The notes beneath the pieces were generated by a model. It was not told where the DNA came from. It saw only the letters and a list, made by a program, of their open reading frames with translations, and ran no database searches. A DNA stretch of 64,000 nt from an uncultured Pelagibacteraceae bacterium (GTDB lineage: Bacteria > Pseudomonadota > Alphaproteobacteria > Pelagibacterales > Pelagibacteraceae): NCBI GenBank assembly GCA_902536305.1, contig CACAWX010000002.1:1-64000 (forward strand), read 5' to 3'. Positions 52,269-63,389 of the stretch are shown here, piece by piece (the stretch's first letter is position 1; each line of letters opens with the position of its first letter). A program made the position numbers and the translations under genes.

Positions 52269-53773
52269 TGAGAAACATAATTGTAAAAGTACATTCCTCA
52301 AAAGCAAATTTAAAAAAAAAAGATCAATTAGCCTGGAAAATTGCAGAGATAGCCTCTGATAAAGCAAAAATAAATAAAGATGCAGTTGAGATGGTTATTA
52401 ATAGAATTATTGATAATGCTTCAGTAGCTATTGCTTCTTTTAATAGAAAACCCGTTTTATCAGCAAGACAAATGGCTTTAGCTCATCCAAGAAAAACTGG
52501 AGCAAATGTTTTCGGTTTAAATTCTAAAATAAAAGTTGATTGTGAGTGGGCAGCCTGGGCTAATGGTACAGCTGTTAGAGAGTTAGATTATCACGATACT
52601 TTTTTAGCAGCAGATTACAGTCACCCTGGAGATAATATTCCAGCCATTTTAGCTGTAGCTCAGCAAAAAGGTTGCAGCGGAATAGACTTAATAAAGGGAA
52701 TTCTTACAGGTTATGAGGTGCAAGTTAATTTAGTTAAAGGAATTTGTTTACATGAACATAAGATTGATCACATTGCTCACTTAGGTCCAAGCGTTGCAGC
52801 TGGTTTAGGAAGTTTATTAAAACTTAATACTGATAAAATTTATCAATCTGTTCAGCAAGCTCTTCATATTACAGTTTCTACTAGACAGTCTCGTAAAGGA
52901 GAAATTTCAAGTTGGAAAGCATTTGCTCCTGCACATGCAGGGAAATTAGCGATAGAGTCTGTAGACAGATGTATGAGAGGCGAAGGTGCACCAAGCCCTA
53001 TTTATGAAGGTGAAGATAGTGTAATTGCATACGTATTATCTGGTCCAAACAAAAAATATATTGTGCCATTACCTAAAGTTAATGAACCTAAAAAAGCGAT
53101 TTTGGAAACTTATACTAAAGAACACTCTGCAGAATATCAGTCCCAAGCGTTGATTGACCTTGCCAGAAGTTTAAATAAAAAAATCACAAACCTATCTGAT
53201 ATTAATAAAATTATCATCGAAACAAGTCACCACACTCATTACGTAATTGGAACAGGTGCAAATGATCCTCAAAAAATGGATCCCTACGCCAGTAGAGAAA
53301 CTTTAGATCACTCAATCATGTATATTTTTGCTGTTGCATTAGAAGATGGTTCTTGGCATCATGTAAAATCCTACACACCACAGAGAGCTAGAAGAAAAAG
53401 TACAGTTAAACTTTGGCGCAAAATAGTGACAAGAGAGAATAAAAAATGGACAAAAAAATATCATGACAAAGATCCTAAAAAGAAGTGTTTTGGTGGAAAA
53501 GTTATTATTAAAATGAAAAATGGTTCGTCGATCTCAGAAGAAATTAATGTCGCTGATGCTCATCCAGCTGGCAAGAGACCTTTTGGTAGAAAAGAATACA
53601 TTAATAAATTTAAAACTTTGACAGATGGTATAATTTCTAAAAAAGAGTCTGCAAGATTTTTAAAAGTAGTACAAAATTTAAAAAATCTTAAATCTAAGGA
53701 TCTTAAGGGTTTAAATGTAGAGGTGATGCCTAAAATCAAAAGATTATCTAAAAGCAGTAAAGGTATTTTCTAA
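52268..53773 (+). CDS. MmgE/PrpD family protein
   Basis: [28 protein letters not shown]; PrpD-type. Confidence 0.92.
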   Translation: MRNIIVKVHSSKANLKKKDQLAWKIAEIASDKAKINKDAVEMVINRIIDNASVAIASFNRKPVLSARQMALAHPRKTGANVFGLNSKIKVDCEWAAWANGTAVRELDYHDTFLAADYSHPGDNIPAILAVAQQKGCSGIDLIKGILTGYEVQVNLVKGICLHEHKIDHIAHLGPSVAAGLGSLLKLNTDKIYQSVQQALHITVSTRQSRKGEISSWKAFAPAHAGKLAIESVDRCMRGEGAPSPIYEGEDSVIAYVLSGPNKKYIVPLPKVNEPKKAILETYTKEHSAEYQSQALIDLARSLNKKITNLSDINKIIIETSHHTHYVIGTGANDPQKMDPYASRETLDHSIMYIFAVALEDGSWHHVKSYTPQRARRKSTVKLWRKIVTRENKKWTKKYHDKDPKKKCFGGKVIIKMKNGSSISEEINVADAHPAGKRPFGRKEYINKFKTLTDGIISKKESARFLKVVQNLKNLKSKDLKGLNVEVMPKIKRLSKSSKGIF

Positions 53774-54736
53774 TTATTTAATTTTTTTTGCTAAATCTTG
53801 GGCGCTTAACCAAGCATTTTCGACCTTAGGTCCATTAAACCAATCTCCGCATACGCCAAGTTTATAATTATTATTCCAGTAGCTAAGTAAATTTGTTTTC
53901 TCGTAATTATACGAATATTTCCAACCATGTGCACCTGTATGTATAATTTTATTCTTATCAAAACCTGTTAATTTTATAAATCTAGAAACTAATTGTTTCA
54001 TTATTAATGAATTATTTTTGTATTTATTAATCGTTTTTTTGGACCATTTCAAAGTGGCTTGAAGTGTCCATAAATTAATATTGGATCTAAATCGATTTTT
54101 ACTATTCTCATTAGCTGCCCAAGCCAAAGTATCATCATCAAATTTAATAGAGCTAATAGGTAAATTTTTTTGATTTTTGAAAGCGACCATAACAGTCATA
54201 TTAGGTTGCATCCTAATGTTAAGATTTAAGATTTTTTTATCTAGATATTTTCTTGCAATTTTTTTTAATTGTGGGAAAGGACAAGTTAAAACTAAATATT
54301 TGAATTGATAATTTGAACCATCTTTAATTTCAATTTCCCAGAAGTTATTTTTAAAATTAATTTTAGTAATTTGTGATGCAAACGTTTTCTTGATACCTCT
54401 TAAATTATATTTGCATATATCGTTATTTGCTTTTTTACCTATATATTTTATAGAATGTGGTTTTTTTTCAAATGTAAAATCCAAATGATTTCCATTCCAT
54501 GTTTTTAGGACCTTTTTTTTAAAAAGTTTTTCTGTAAATTTTAAAAATGCTTTTGATTTAGGAGAAATATATTGAACTCCATGATCGAAACTTAGATTAG
54601 TTTTAAACCTTTTATTTGATGATCTACCGCCAGGACCTCTTGCTTTATCAAAGACATGAACAGAATATTTGTTAGATAATAGATTTGCAATTGTAGAGCC
54701 AGCTACTCCTGACCCCAAAATACAGAAGTCCGTCAT
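53774..54736 (-). CDS. NAD(P)/FAD-dependent oxidoreductase (renalase-like)
   Basis: FCILGSGVAGSTIANLLSNKYSVHVFDKARGPGGRSS. Confidence 0.88.
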   Translation of the reverse strand: MTDFCILGSGVAGSTIANLLSNKYSVHVFDKARGPGGRSSNKRFKTNLSFDHGVQYISPKSKAFLKFTEKLFKKKVLKTWNGNHLDFTFEKKPHSIKYIGKKANNDICKYNLRGIKKTFASQITKINFKNNFWEIEIKDGSNYQFKYLVLTCPFPQLKKIARKYLDKKILNLNIRMQPNMTVMVAFKNQKNLPISSIKFDDDTLAWAANENSKNRFRSNINLWTLQATLKWSKKTINKYKNNSLIMKQLVSRFIKLTGFDKNKIIHTGAHGWKYSYNYEKTNLLSYWNNNYKLGVCGDWFNGPKVENAWLSAQDLAKKIK

Positions 54737-55353
54737 ATCACAAATAAAAATTTATATTTTTCGTTTATTGACAGCACTTCATAATTAACAAGGCCGCCTA
54801 TAATTAATTGAACTGCTATTATTAGAATTACAACTAAACCTAAATATACTAGCCATTGATGTTTTTTTATATATTCAGCAAAGTAACTTGCTAGTGTCGC
54901 TATTAAAAATACAGACAATAATAAACCGATTACCATAAGGTGGAAATTGCCTTTAGATGCCGCAACAACAGCCAATACGTTATCGAAACTTAAAGTTAAA
55001 TCAGCAATTAATACTTGATAAACACCTTGCGAAAAACTTTTTGTTTCTTTTGATTTTAATTTAGGAGATCTGATTTTATTTTTACTCAAGAAGTCTTGCC
55101 TTAAATTATTTATAATCCAAATTAAAAGTAATCCACCAAAAATTTTAACCCAGGCAAAATCAAATATATAATTCACGCCTGATGCAAACACGATTCTGAA
55201 AATAAAAGCTGCAGCTAATCCCCAAGCAATAATTTTTTTTTTATTGTCTGGAGCAAAATTAGCAGCTATTACACCTATTATGATGACATTATCGGCTGCC
55301 ATAACCACATTGATTATTAATATTTGAAAGGTGCTAAATAATTGCTCTAACAT
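54733..55353 (-). CDS. TerC/YjbE family integral membrane protein
   Basis: NVVMAADNVIIIGVIAA; ADLTLSFDNVLAVVAAS. Confidence 0.9.
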   Translation of the reverse strand: MLEQLFSTFQILIINVVMAADNVIIIGVIAANFAPDNKKKIIAWGLAAAFIFRIVFASGVNYIFDFAWVKIFGGLLLIWIINNLRQDFLSKNKIRSPKLKSKETKSFSQGVYQVLIADLTLSFDNVLAVVAASKGNFHLMVIGLLLSVFLIATLASYFAEYIKKHQWLVYLGLVVILIIAVQLIIGGLVNYEVLSINEKYKFLFVI

Positions 55354-55402
55354 TCTTTAATTAGCTGTATATAAGTTAATTAGCTTATTTAAAAGAGCAA
55401 AA

Positions 55403-56728
55403 ATGAAATTAACAAATTATTCATCAAAATTTTCAAAAAAACAAATTATCTTATTGTCCATTCCAGTGTTTTTTTCAAACTTGGCAATCCCTTTAGTTGG
55501 GATAGTGGATACAGGACTTATGGGAAATCTTGGAGAAACAAAATATTTAGCAGCAACAAGTATTGCTACATCAGTAATGACAATGGTCATTTGGAGTTTT
55601 GGATTTTTGAGAATGGGAACTGTTGGAATAGTCTCGCAAGCCTTCGGAAGAGCAGATTATAGAGAGATAGTTAAAACTTTACTTAGAAATTTTGTTATCG
55701 CTTTGTTGATTGCGGTATTAATCATTATTCTCACACCTCTAATAAATTTCTCTATTCAACATTTTTTTAATATTTCTACTGAAACACAAAAATTAATAAA
55801 TACCTATATAAACGTAAGAGTTTTTTCGGTTCCTGCAGAATTAATAATTTATGTATTAGTAGGTTTTTATCTTGGAATACAAAAAACACAGATTTCTAGT
55901 TTGTTAATAGTTACTTTATCCGTTTTAAATATAGTCTTTAGTTCAGTTTTAGTATTGTCTTATAATTTAAATGTATTTGGAGTTGCGTTAGGCACCTTAC
56001 TAGCTAGTTACATAACATTGATTATTTTTACTTTGTTTACTCGTAATTTTATAATTAAAAAGTTTAAAATAATCCCAAGATTTGAAAAGCTAATAGTTCA
56101 GTCAAAAATTATTAGATTACTTAATATTAATTTAGATATATTTATAAGGACATTATTTTTAACTTTTTCATTTTTATGGGTCACTTATCAAGGCTCTAAA
56201 TTAGGTGAAGATTATCTCGCGGTTAATACAATATTAATGCAATTCATTATACTAGCTGCATTTTTTTTAGATGCTTATGCTTTTTCTACTGAGGGAATCA
56301 TCGGTTATAGTATTGGAAGGCGAAACAAAACATCTTTTCTTCAAGTTGTTAAAAATTCTATTCAGGTGAGTTTATTTACAGCTTTAATAATATCTATTCT
56401 TTATCTAATTTTTTTCAAAGAAATTATAAATGTTATAACTGATATAGAGATTTTAAGGTTTATTTCTTATCAACATTTTATCTGGATCATTATTATACCG
56501 CCTGTAGCATCTTTTTGTTATCAGCTTGATGGTATCTTTATAGGAGCATCGCAAACAAAAGAAATTAGAAACGCTATGATAATTTCTGCAGTTATATTTA
56601 TATTTATATCAATTTATTTAACAAATTATTTTGATAATCATGGTTTATGGTTTTCTCTTATGTTTTTTATGATACTTAGAGCTTTAACATTAAGGTTTTA
56701 TTTTAATAAAATTTTAAGAAAGTTTTAA
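55403..56728 (+). CDS. MATE family efflux transporter
   Basis: LLSIPVFFSNLAIPLVGIVDTGLMGNLGETKYLAATSIA. Confidence 0.92.
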   Translation: MKLTNYSSKFSKKQIILLSIPVFFSNLAIPLVGIVDTGLMGNLGETKYLAATSIATSVMTMVIWSFGFLRMGTVGIVSQAFGRADYREIVKTLLRNFVIALLIAVLIIILTPLINFSIQHFFNISTETQKLINTYINVRVFSVPAELIIYVLVGFYLGIQKTQISSLLIVTLSVLNIVFSSVLVLSYNLNVFGVALGTLLASYITLIIFTLFTRNFIIKKFKIIPRFEKLIVQSKIIRLLNINLDIFIRTLFLTFSFLWVTYQGSKLGEDYLAVNTILMQFIILAAFFLDAYAFSTEGIIGYSIGRRNKTSFLQVVKNSIQVSLFTALIISILYLIFFKEIINVITDIEILRFISYQHFIWIIIIPPVASFCYQLDGIFIGASQTKEIRNAMIISAVIFIFISIYLTNYFDNHGLWFSLMFFMILRALTLRFYFNKILRKF

Positions 56729-57595
56729 ATGCAATTTTTATATAAAATTCCTGGATATATTTTACTTTTATTCGGTGGTTTTTGTCTGAGTTGGGGTGGT
56801 TTTATAGTCAGATCTTTCGAGGAAGCTACAGTTTGGGAAATGTTATTTTTAAGATCATTTTTTTTTCTTTTAGCTTTAATAGTTTTTTTAATAAGTATTT
56901 ATAAAAAAAATACTATTAAAATAATAAAAGACTCAGGTTTTCCAGGGGTGCTTGGTGGTTTTGTATTGTCTTTTAGTTTTGTGGCTTTTGTTTTAGCTAT
57001 GAACAGTACCACAGTAGCTAATGTAGTATTTATAATAAGCACCCAAACAATGTTCCTTGCTATATTTGGATATTTTTATCTTAAGGAGAAGGTCTCAGTA
57101 ATTGGATCTATTTCAATCTTTCTTGCAATGAGCGGTATAGCGATAATGGTTGGAGACTCTATATCTTCAGGTTCTTTATTTGGCAATTTAGTCTCACTTG
57201 CAATTCCGATTAATTTTGCAATTTTAGTTATGATAATTAGAAAAAATACTAATTTGGATATGGTTCCTGCAATTTTTTATTCAGGAGTTTTCAGTTTGAT
57301 CTATGGTTTTTTTTTAACTGAGTCTTTTGAGTTTACCGGCCATGATATTTTAATGGGATTTTTATTAGGAGTACCTCAATTAGCACTAGGTTTTATTTGC
57401 ATAACTATTGGCTCAAGAACTACAGCCTCAGCAACAGTTGGACTATTGATGTTAATGGAAACTCTTTGTGCACCCATTTGGGTTTGGCTATTTTTAAACG
57501 AAATTCCACCTTTAAGTGTGTTTATCGGCGGGGCTGTCATTATTTCTGCAATAATCCTTAAAAGTTTCGATAAAAAAAAGGTCACATTAACTTAA
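56729..57595 (+). CDS. EamA/DMT family transporter
   Basis: 10-TM EamA pattern. Confidence 0.88.
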   Translation: MQFLYKIPGYILLLFGGFCLSWGGFIVRSFEEATVWEMLFLRSFFFLLALIVFLISIYKKNTIKIIKDSGFPGVLGGFVLSFSFVAFVLAMNSTTVANVVFIISTQTMFLAIFGYFYLKEKVSVIGSISIFLAMSGIAIMVGDSISSGSLFGNLVSLAIPINFAILVMIIRKNTNLDMVPAIFYSGVFSLIYGFFLTESFEFTGHDILMGFLLGVPQLALGFICITIGSRTTASATVGLLMLMETLCAPIWVWLFLNEIPPLSVFIGGAVIISAIILKSFDKKKVTLT

Positions 57596-57637
57596 TTATG
57601 TTTGACTTTTAAAGTCTTTTGAAAGAAAGTTCGCAAT

Positions 57638-57785
57638 GTAACGGGAGAGACCAATTATTTGGCGCCGAAGGAGCAACCACCCCGGAAACTCTCAGGCAAA
57701 AGGACCGTTACCGTAATAACTCTGGAAAGCAGGCTTAGGCCTCACCGAAGGATTAAATCTCTCAGGTACAAAGACAGATGGGGTT
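57638..57785 (+). promoter_or_regulatory. Tandem glycine riboswitch
   Basis: CGGGAGAGACC...GCGCCGAAGGAGCAA...CTCTCAGGCAAAAGGACCG, then second aptamer CTCTGGAAAGC...CACCGAAGGATTAAATCTCTCAGGTACAAAGACAGATGGGG. Confidence 0.95.
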
Positions 57786-57798
57786 TGAAAGAGTTATT

Positions 57799-58893
57799 AT
57801 GGAAGTACAAAAAACAGCTTTATATAATTATCATAAAAACCTTGGAGCAAAGTTTGTCTCTTTTGCTGGTTACGAAATGCCGATCCAATATAAAGATGGA
57901 ATAGTAAAAGAGCATATTTCTACAAGAACTTATGCTGGATTTTTTGATGTTTCTCACATGGGTCAATTCTTTTTAGAGGGAGATGAAACATTAGCTATTG
58001 CTTTAGAAAAAATCATTCCTTCTGATTTACAGTCATTAAAGTTAAATCACTCAAAATATTCTTTTTTACTTAATAGTGAAGGAGGAATTATTGATGACTT
58101 AATTATAACAAAAACCCCTAAAGGTTTTTGTATTATATTAAATGCAGCATGTAAGGATAATGATGTTAAACAAATCTCTCAAATTCTAGACACGAAACAT
58201 AAATATTTTTTAGATAATAATCTATCGTTAATAGCAGTTCAAGGACCCAAGGCGGTTGAAATTCTGGAAAAACTTATACATGGTGTGGCTAAGTTAAAAT
58301 TTATGACTGGAGACTATTTTAAATTTGAGGATGAAAGCTTATATATTACTAGATCAGGATATACTGGGGAAGATGGTTTTGAAATATCTATACCTAATTT
58401 AAAAGTAGAAAAACTAATCAAATTCTTAAATGAAAATAAAGTTCATCCAGTAGGTTTAGGTGCCAGAGACACTTTAAGACTAGAAGCTGGTTTGTGTTTG
58501 TATGGCCATGACTTGAATGAAAAAATAAATCCTATTGAAGCAAATTTAAAATGGGCCATAGCGAAGAGAAGAAGAGAAGAAGGTGGCTTTAATGGTTGGG
58601 AAAAAATTAAAGACTTAATAACAAACGGAAGTGAAAAAAAAAGAGTTGGCATTTTGCCTGAAGGTAGAATTATTGCTAGAGAAAATACAAAAGTTTTTTC
58701 AGACACTGGAGAAGAGATTGGTTTAATTACAAGCGGTACATTTGGTCCAAGTGTAAACGCACCAGTTGCAATGGGTTATGTAAATAAAGATTTTGCGGAA
58801 GTTGGAACAAAAATTCAATTAGAAGTCAGAGGCAAGAAACATGGGGGTAAAGTTTCTGAACTTCCTTTTTTTAAGAAAAGTTATGTTAAATAA
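57799..58893 (+). CDS. gcvT: Glycine cleavage system T protein
   Basis: FDVSHMGQF; operon with gcvH/gcvP. Start ATG 57799. Confidence 0.95.
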   Translation: MEVQKTALYNYHKNLGAKFVSFAGYEMPIQYKDGIVKEHISTRTYAGFFDVSHMGQFFLEGDETLAIALEKIIPSDLQSLKLNHSKYSFLLNSEGGIIDDLIITKTPKGFCIILNAACKDNDVKQISQILDTKHKYFLDNNLSLIAVQGPKAVEILEKLIHGVAKLKFMTGDYFKFEDESLYITRSGYTGEDGFEISIPNLKVEKLIKFLNENKVHPVGLGARDTLRLEAGLCLYGHDLNEKINPIEANLKWAIAKRRREEGGFNGWEKIKDLITNGSEKKRVGILPEGRIIARENTKVFSDTGEEIGLITSGTFGPSVNAPVAMGYVNKDFAEVGTKIQLEVRGKKHGGKVSELPFFKKSYVK

Positions 58894-58907
58894 TAAGGAA
58901 TTAAACG

Positions 58908-59288
58908 ATGAGTGAAAAAAGATTTTCGAAAAAACACGAATGGGTTTCAATTGAAGGTGATACTGCAACAGTAGGAATTACCAAACATGCTACAGAAATG
59001 TTAGGTGATATAGTTTTTGTTGAGGTTCCTGAGCAAGGTAAGTCTGTTGAAAAAGAAGGTCAAGCAGCAGTGGTAGAATCTACAAAAGCAGCTAGCGATG
59101 TTTATTCACCTATTTCAGGCGAAATATTAGAGGGAAATAAATCCATTGTTGATGATCCGGGGAATGTTAATTCTGATCCAGAGGGCGCGAGTTGGTTTTT
59201 TAAATTAAAAGTAAAAGATAAATCTGAATTTGACTCTTTAATGAACAAAGAAGAGTATGATAAATTTGTAGCGGAGAACCCAAGTTAA
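58908..59288 (+). CDS. gcvH: Glycine cleavage system H protein
   Basis: [18 protein letters not shown] lipoyl-lysine motif. Confidence 0.96.
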   Translation: MSEKRFSKKHEWVSIEGDTATVGITKHATEMLGDIVFVEVPEQGKSVEKEGQAAVVESTKAASDVYSPISGEILEGNKSIVDDPGNVNSDPEGASWFFKLKVKDKSEFDSLMNKEEYDKFVAENPS

Positions 59289-62153
59289 ATGATAGACAAT
59301 AATTCAAAAGAATTCATTTATCGTCACATTGGCCCTTCAGAGGAAGAGCAAAAAACAATGCTTAAAGCAGTAGGATACACCTCTTTAGAGGATTTAATGG
59401 ATAATACAGTTCCAGAGAAAATTCTTCTTAAAAATGAGTTAAAGATTAACGATCCACTATCAGAAAATGATGCTCTTAAAAAATTAAAATCTATATCTAA
59501 ACAAAACAAGATCTTTAGAAATTTTATAGGTATGGGATATTACAATTCTTTTACTCCAAATGTGATTTTAAGAAATATATTAGAAAATCCAGGTTGGTAC
59601 ACTTCTTATACACCTTATCAGCCTGAAGTAGCTCAAGGTCGATTAGAAATGCTTTTAAATTTCCAACAGTTAATTATTGATTTAACAGGCATGGATATAG
59701 CAAATGCTTCTTTACTAGACGAGGCAACAGCTGCTGCCGAAGCTGTCGGTCTAAGCCAACGTTTAGACAAAAATGACTCAAAAAAAATATTTGTGTCAAG
59801 TTCATGTAATCCACAAACTATCGATCTTATAAAAACAAGAACCGAACCATTTGGTCTAGATTTAATTATAGGAAACGAAAAAGAAGATTTACCAAAAATC
59901 AGTGAAAATATTATTTGTGGTGTTTTAGCTTATCCCGGAACATTAGGAGATATACAAGATCCTAGTGAGAGTATAAGCCAAATTCACAGGAAAAATGGTA
60001 AAGCAATTTTAATTTGCGATCTTTTAGCACTTACAAGATTAAAAACTCCTGCAGAGTTAGGGGCAGATATTGCTGTAGGAAGTGCTCAAAGATTTGGAAT
60101 TCCAATGGGATATGGTGGCCCTCATGCAGCTTTTTTTGCAACAAAAGAGGAATTCAAAAGGTCTATGCCAGGAAGAATTATAGGTGTTTCGGTAGATAGA
60201 CATGGAAAGAAAGCATATCGTTTATCACTGCAAACTAGAGAACAACATATAAGAAGAGATAAAGCTACAAGTAATATCTGCACTGCACAAGCCTTGTTAG
60301 CAGTTATATCTGCAGCTTTTGCAATTTATCATGGACCTAAAGGAATATTAAAAATAGCTAACAGAACATCAACATTAGCAAAATTATTTGCTGACGAGAT
60401 AAAAAGTGAATTTGAAATACTAAGTGAAAATTTTTTCGATACAGTTACAATTAAAACAAAAAATAAAACTGAAGCTATTTTTAAAAAAGCTTTAGATGCA
60501 AATATAAATTTAAGAAAAGTTGATAATAAGACTTTATCAGTTGCATTTGATGAAGCTAAAAAACTAGATGACGTGAATATATTGTTTAAGATTTTTGGTA
60601 TTAAAAAAACCTTAGACCAAAATTCAAAAGTGGATTTAAATAATTTACCAACAAATCTTTTAAGAACATCTGAATATTTAACTCATCCCGTATTTAACAA
60701 ATATCACTCTGAAACAGAGATGTTGAGATATCTTAAAAAATTGGAAGATTGCGATATAGCATTAAACAGATCTATGATTGCCTTGGGTTCTTGTACTATG
60801 AAATTAAATGCTGCAGCAGAACTAATACCAATTACATGGAAAGAATTTTCGCTTCCACATCCTTTTGTTCCAACAAATCAAATGGGCGGTTATAAAATAT
60901 TATTTAATGATTTAATTAACGATCTAAAAGAAATAACCGGCTATGATGCAGTGTCTCTTCAACCAAATTCTGGGGCTCAAGGAGAGTACGCAGGATTAAT
61001 GACTATTAGAAAATTTCATAAAACCAATAACCAAGCAAATAGAAATGTATGTTTAATCCCAGACTCTGCTCATGGAACAAATCCTGCAAGCGCACAAATG
61101 TGTGGAATGAAGGTGGTTGTAGTTAATTGTGACGAAGATGGAAATGTTGATATAGAAGATTTAAAAAATAAAGCTGAGAAGCATTCCAAAGATTTAGCTG
61201 CATTAATGGTAACATATCCTTCAACTCATGGAGTATTCGAAGAAAAAATTATGGAAATTTGTGATATTATTCATAAGTTAGGTGGTCAAGTTTATATGGA
61301 TGGGGCAAATTTGAACGCTCTCGTAGGAGTTGCTAAACCAGGAAAATTCGGCCCAGATGTATGTCATATTAATCTACACAAAACTTTTTGTATCCCTCAT
61401 GGTGGTGGAGGGCCAGGTATGGGTCCAATTGCTTGTGCTAAACACTTAGCAGATTTTTTACCAACACATAAAGTTATAAAAGAGTCAGGTCCAGAAAAAG
61501 GAATGGGTGCTGTTTCCGCTGCTCCATGGGGTAGCTCAAGTATTTTACCTATTTCCTGGATGTACATAAAAATGATGGGAGCAGAGGGTTTGAAAAAAGC
61601 ATCTCAAGTTTCAATTTTAAATGCGAACTATATTTCTAAAAAATTATCTAAAGACTATAAAGTTTTATACACTGGTAAAAACGGAAATGTAGCTCACGAG
61701 TGTATAATTGATATAAGACCGATCAAAGCAAGCTCAGGAATTTCAGAAGAGGATCTAGCAAAAAGATTAATTGATTTTGGATATCATGCTCCAACCATGT
61801 CGTGGCCTGTTGCCGGAACTATTATGATAGAACCCACTGAAAGCGAAAATCTAGAGGAGATAGATAAGTTTTGTAATGCTTTGATTAAAATTAAAAAAGA
61901 AATCAATTTAGTTGAGTCTTCTAAATTTGATAAAATAGATAACCCTCTTAAAAATGCTCCACATACTTATATAGAATTAGCCTCTAATGAATGGAGCCAC
62001 AAATACACAAGAGAGGAAGCAGCCTTTCCAAACGAATACGTAAAAAATAACAAATATTGGGCACCAGTAGCTAGAGTAGACAATGTTTACGGTGACCGTA
62101 ATTTAGTTTGTTCTTGTCCTTCTATGGACGAATATAAAGACGAAGCAGCTTAA
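59289..62153 (+). CDS. gcvP: Glycine dehydrogenase (decarboxylating), P protein
   Basis: RHIGPSEEEQKTML; INLHKTFCIPHGGGGPGMGPI PLP lysine. Confidence 0.97.
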   Translation: MIDNNSKEFIYRHIGPSEEEQKTMLKAVGYTSLEDLMDNTVPEKILLKNELKINDPLSENDALKKLKSISKQNKIFRNFIGMGYYNSFTPNVILRNILENPGWYTSYTPYQPEVAQGRLEMLLNFQQLIIDLTGMDIANASLLDEATAAAEAVGLSQRLDKNDSKKIFVSSSCNPQTIDLIKTRTEPFGLDLIIGNEKEDLPKISENIICGVLAYPGTLGDIQDPSESISQIHRKNGKAILICDLLALTRLKTPAELGADIAVGSAQRFGIPMGYGGPHAAFFATKEEFKRSMPGRIIGVSVDRHGKKAYRLSLQTREQHIRRDKATSNICTAQALLAVISAAFAIYHGPKGILKIANRTSTLAKLFADEIKSEFEILSENFFDTVTIKTKNKTEAIFKKALDANINLRKVDNKTLSVAFDEAKKLDDVNILFKIFGIKKTLDQNSKVDLNNLPTNLLRTSEYLTHPVFNKYHSETEMLRYLKKLEDCDIALNRSMIALGSCTMKLNAAAELIPITWKEFSLPHPFVPTNQMGGYKILFNDLINDLKEITGYDAVSLQPNSGAQGEYAGLMTIRKFHKTNNQANRNVCLIPDSAHGTNPASAQMCGMKVVVVNCDEDGNVDIEDLKNKAEKHSKDLAALMVTYPSTHGVFEEKIMEICDIIHKLGGQVYMDGANLNALVGVAKPGKFGPDVCHINLHKTFCIPHGGGGPGMGPIACAKHLADFLPTHKVIKESGPEKGMGAVSAAPWGSSSILPISWMYIKMMGAEGLKKASQVSILNANYISKKLSKDYKVLYTGKNGNVAHECIIDIRPIKASSGISEEDLAKRLIDFGYHAPTMSWPVAGTIMIEPTESENLEEIDKFCNALIKIKKEINLVESSKFDKIDNPLKNAPHTYIELASNEWSHKYTREEAAFPNEYVKNNKYWAPVARVDNVYGDRNLVCSCPSMDEYKDEAA

Positions 62154-62162
62154 GAATTATAG

Positions 62163-63389
62163 ATGAAGTTAGCTGTTATCGGATCAGGGATCTCAGGTTT
62201 ATCCGCAGCATATCATTTTTCCAAAAATCACAATGTTGATTTGTTCGAGCAAGACGATCATTTTGGAGGTCACTCTCTAACTTATGATATAAAAGAAGAA
62301 GATAAAGTTGTGCCTGTTGATTTAGGTTTTATTGTATTTAATGAACAAACATACCCAAACTTAATAAGTTTTTTCCGTGAACTAGATGTTCCTTTTGAAA
62401 AAAGCAATATGTCCTTTTCAGTATCTGTGAAAGACTCTAATGTTGAATATGGTGGTAGTGGTTTTAATGCAATTTTTGCTAATAAAAAAAATTTGTTAAA
62501 TTTAAAATTTTTGAAGATGATAAATGAAATTATTAATTTTTATAAAAAAGCTCCGTCACTTCTTAATCATAATTTAAGCGAAGACACATTGGGAAATTAT
62601 TTAGAAAAATCAAAATTATCAAAATATTTTATCGAATATCATATTATTCCAATGGTCGCAGCTATATGGTCTATGCCATTCAAAAAAGCAAAAGATATGC
62701 CTTTAAAACTTTTCTTAAATTTTTTTATAAATCATGGTTTATTTAAATTAAAAAATAGACCCCAATGGTATACCGTTACAAATCGAAGTAGAGCTTATGT
62801 TAATAAAGTTCTTGAAAAAATTAGTGGAGAAGTCTTTAAAAATTATAAAGTAAGCAAAATTTTAAGAAGTGAGAACAACGTGAGAATTTCTATTGGTAAT
62901 GAATATTTGGATTATGATCACGTCATTTTAGCCTCCCACGCAGATCAAAGTTTAAAAATTTTAGAGGAACCAACTTCTGAAGAAGATAAGATTTTAAAGA
63001 GTTTTTCTTATGTATCAAACAAAGCTTATTTACATATTGACGAGAATTTAATGCCACTTAGAAAATCAGCATGGTCCAGCTGGAACTCTATTACTAAGGA
63101 TAATAGAACTTGTATTACATATTGGTTAAATAAATTACAAAACTTAAAAACTTCAAAAAATTATTTTTTAACCTTAAATCCTGTAGAGCAAATTAATAAC
63201 AATAAGATATTAAAGAAAATAGATTTTACCCATCCTTACTTCAATAAAGAGAATGTAAAACTCCAAAAAGATTTACACAAACTTCAAGGAAAGAAAAGAA
63301 CCTGGTTTTGCGGTAGTTATTTTGGCTATGGTTTTCATGAAGACGGCTTAAAATCATCTATAGAATTATTTAGAAAATTTAAGGACTGA
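62163..63389 (+). CDS. NAD(P)/FAD-dependent amine oxidase-like protein
   Basis: LAVIGSGISGLSAAYHFSKNHNVDLFEQDDHFGGHS. Confidence 0.9.
   Translation: MKLAVIGSGISGLSAAYHFSKNHNVDLFEQDDHFGGHSLTYDIKEEDKVVPVDLGFIVFNEQTYPNLISFFRELDVPFEKSNMSFSVSVKDSNVEYGGSGFNAIFANKKNLLNLKFLKMINEIINFYKKAPSLLNHNLSEDTLGNYLEKSKLSKYFIEYHIIPMVAAIWSMPFKKAKDMPLKLFLNFFINHGLFKLKNRPQWYTVTNRSRAYVNKVLEKISGEVFKNYKVSKILRSENNVRISIGNEYLDYDHVILASHADQSLKILEEPTSEEDKILKSFSYVSNKAYLHIDENLMPLRKSAWSSWNSITKDNRTCITYWLNKLQNLKTSKNYFLTLNPVEQINNNKILKKIDFTHPYFNKENVKLQKDLHKLQGKKRTWFCGSYFGYGFHEDGLKSSIELFRKFKD

Noticed and set aside
52268-53773. Methylcitrate cycle operon (acnA plus prpD)
   Set aside because: Aconitase reads as AcnA and the next gene as generic MmgE/PrpD; no prpB or prpC in the window.
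57659-57904. 81-aa ORF
   Set aside because: Falls in the glycine riboswitch and the gcvT start.
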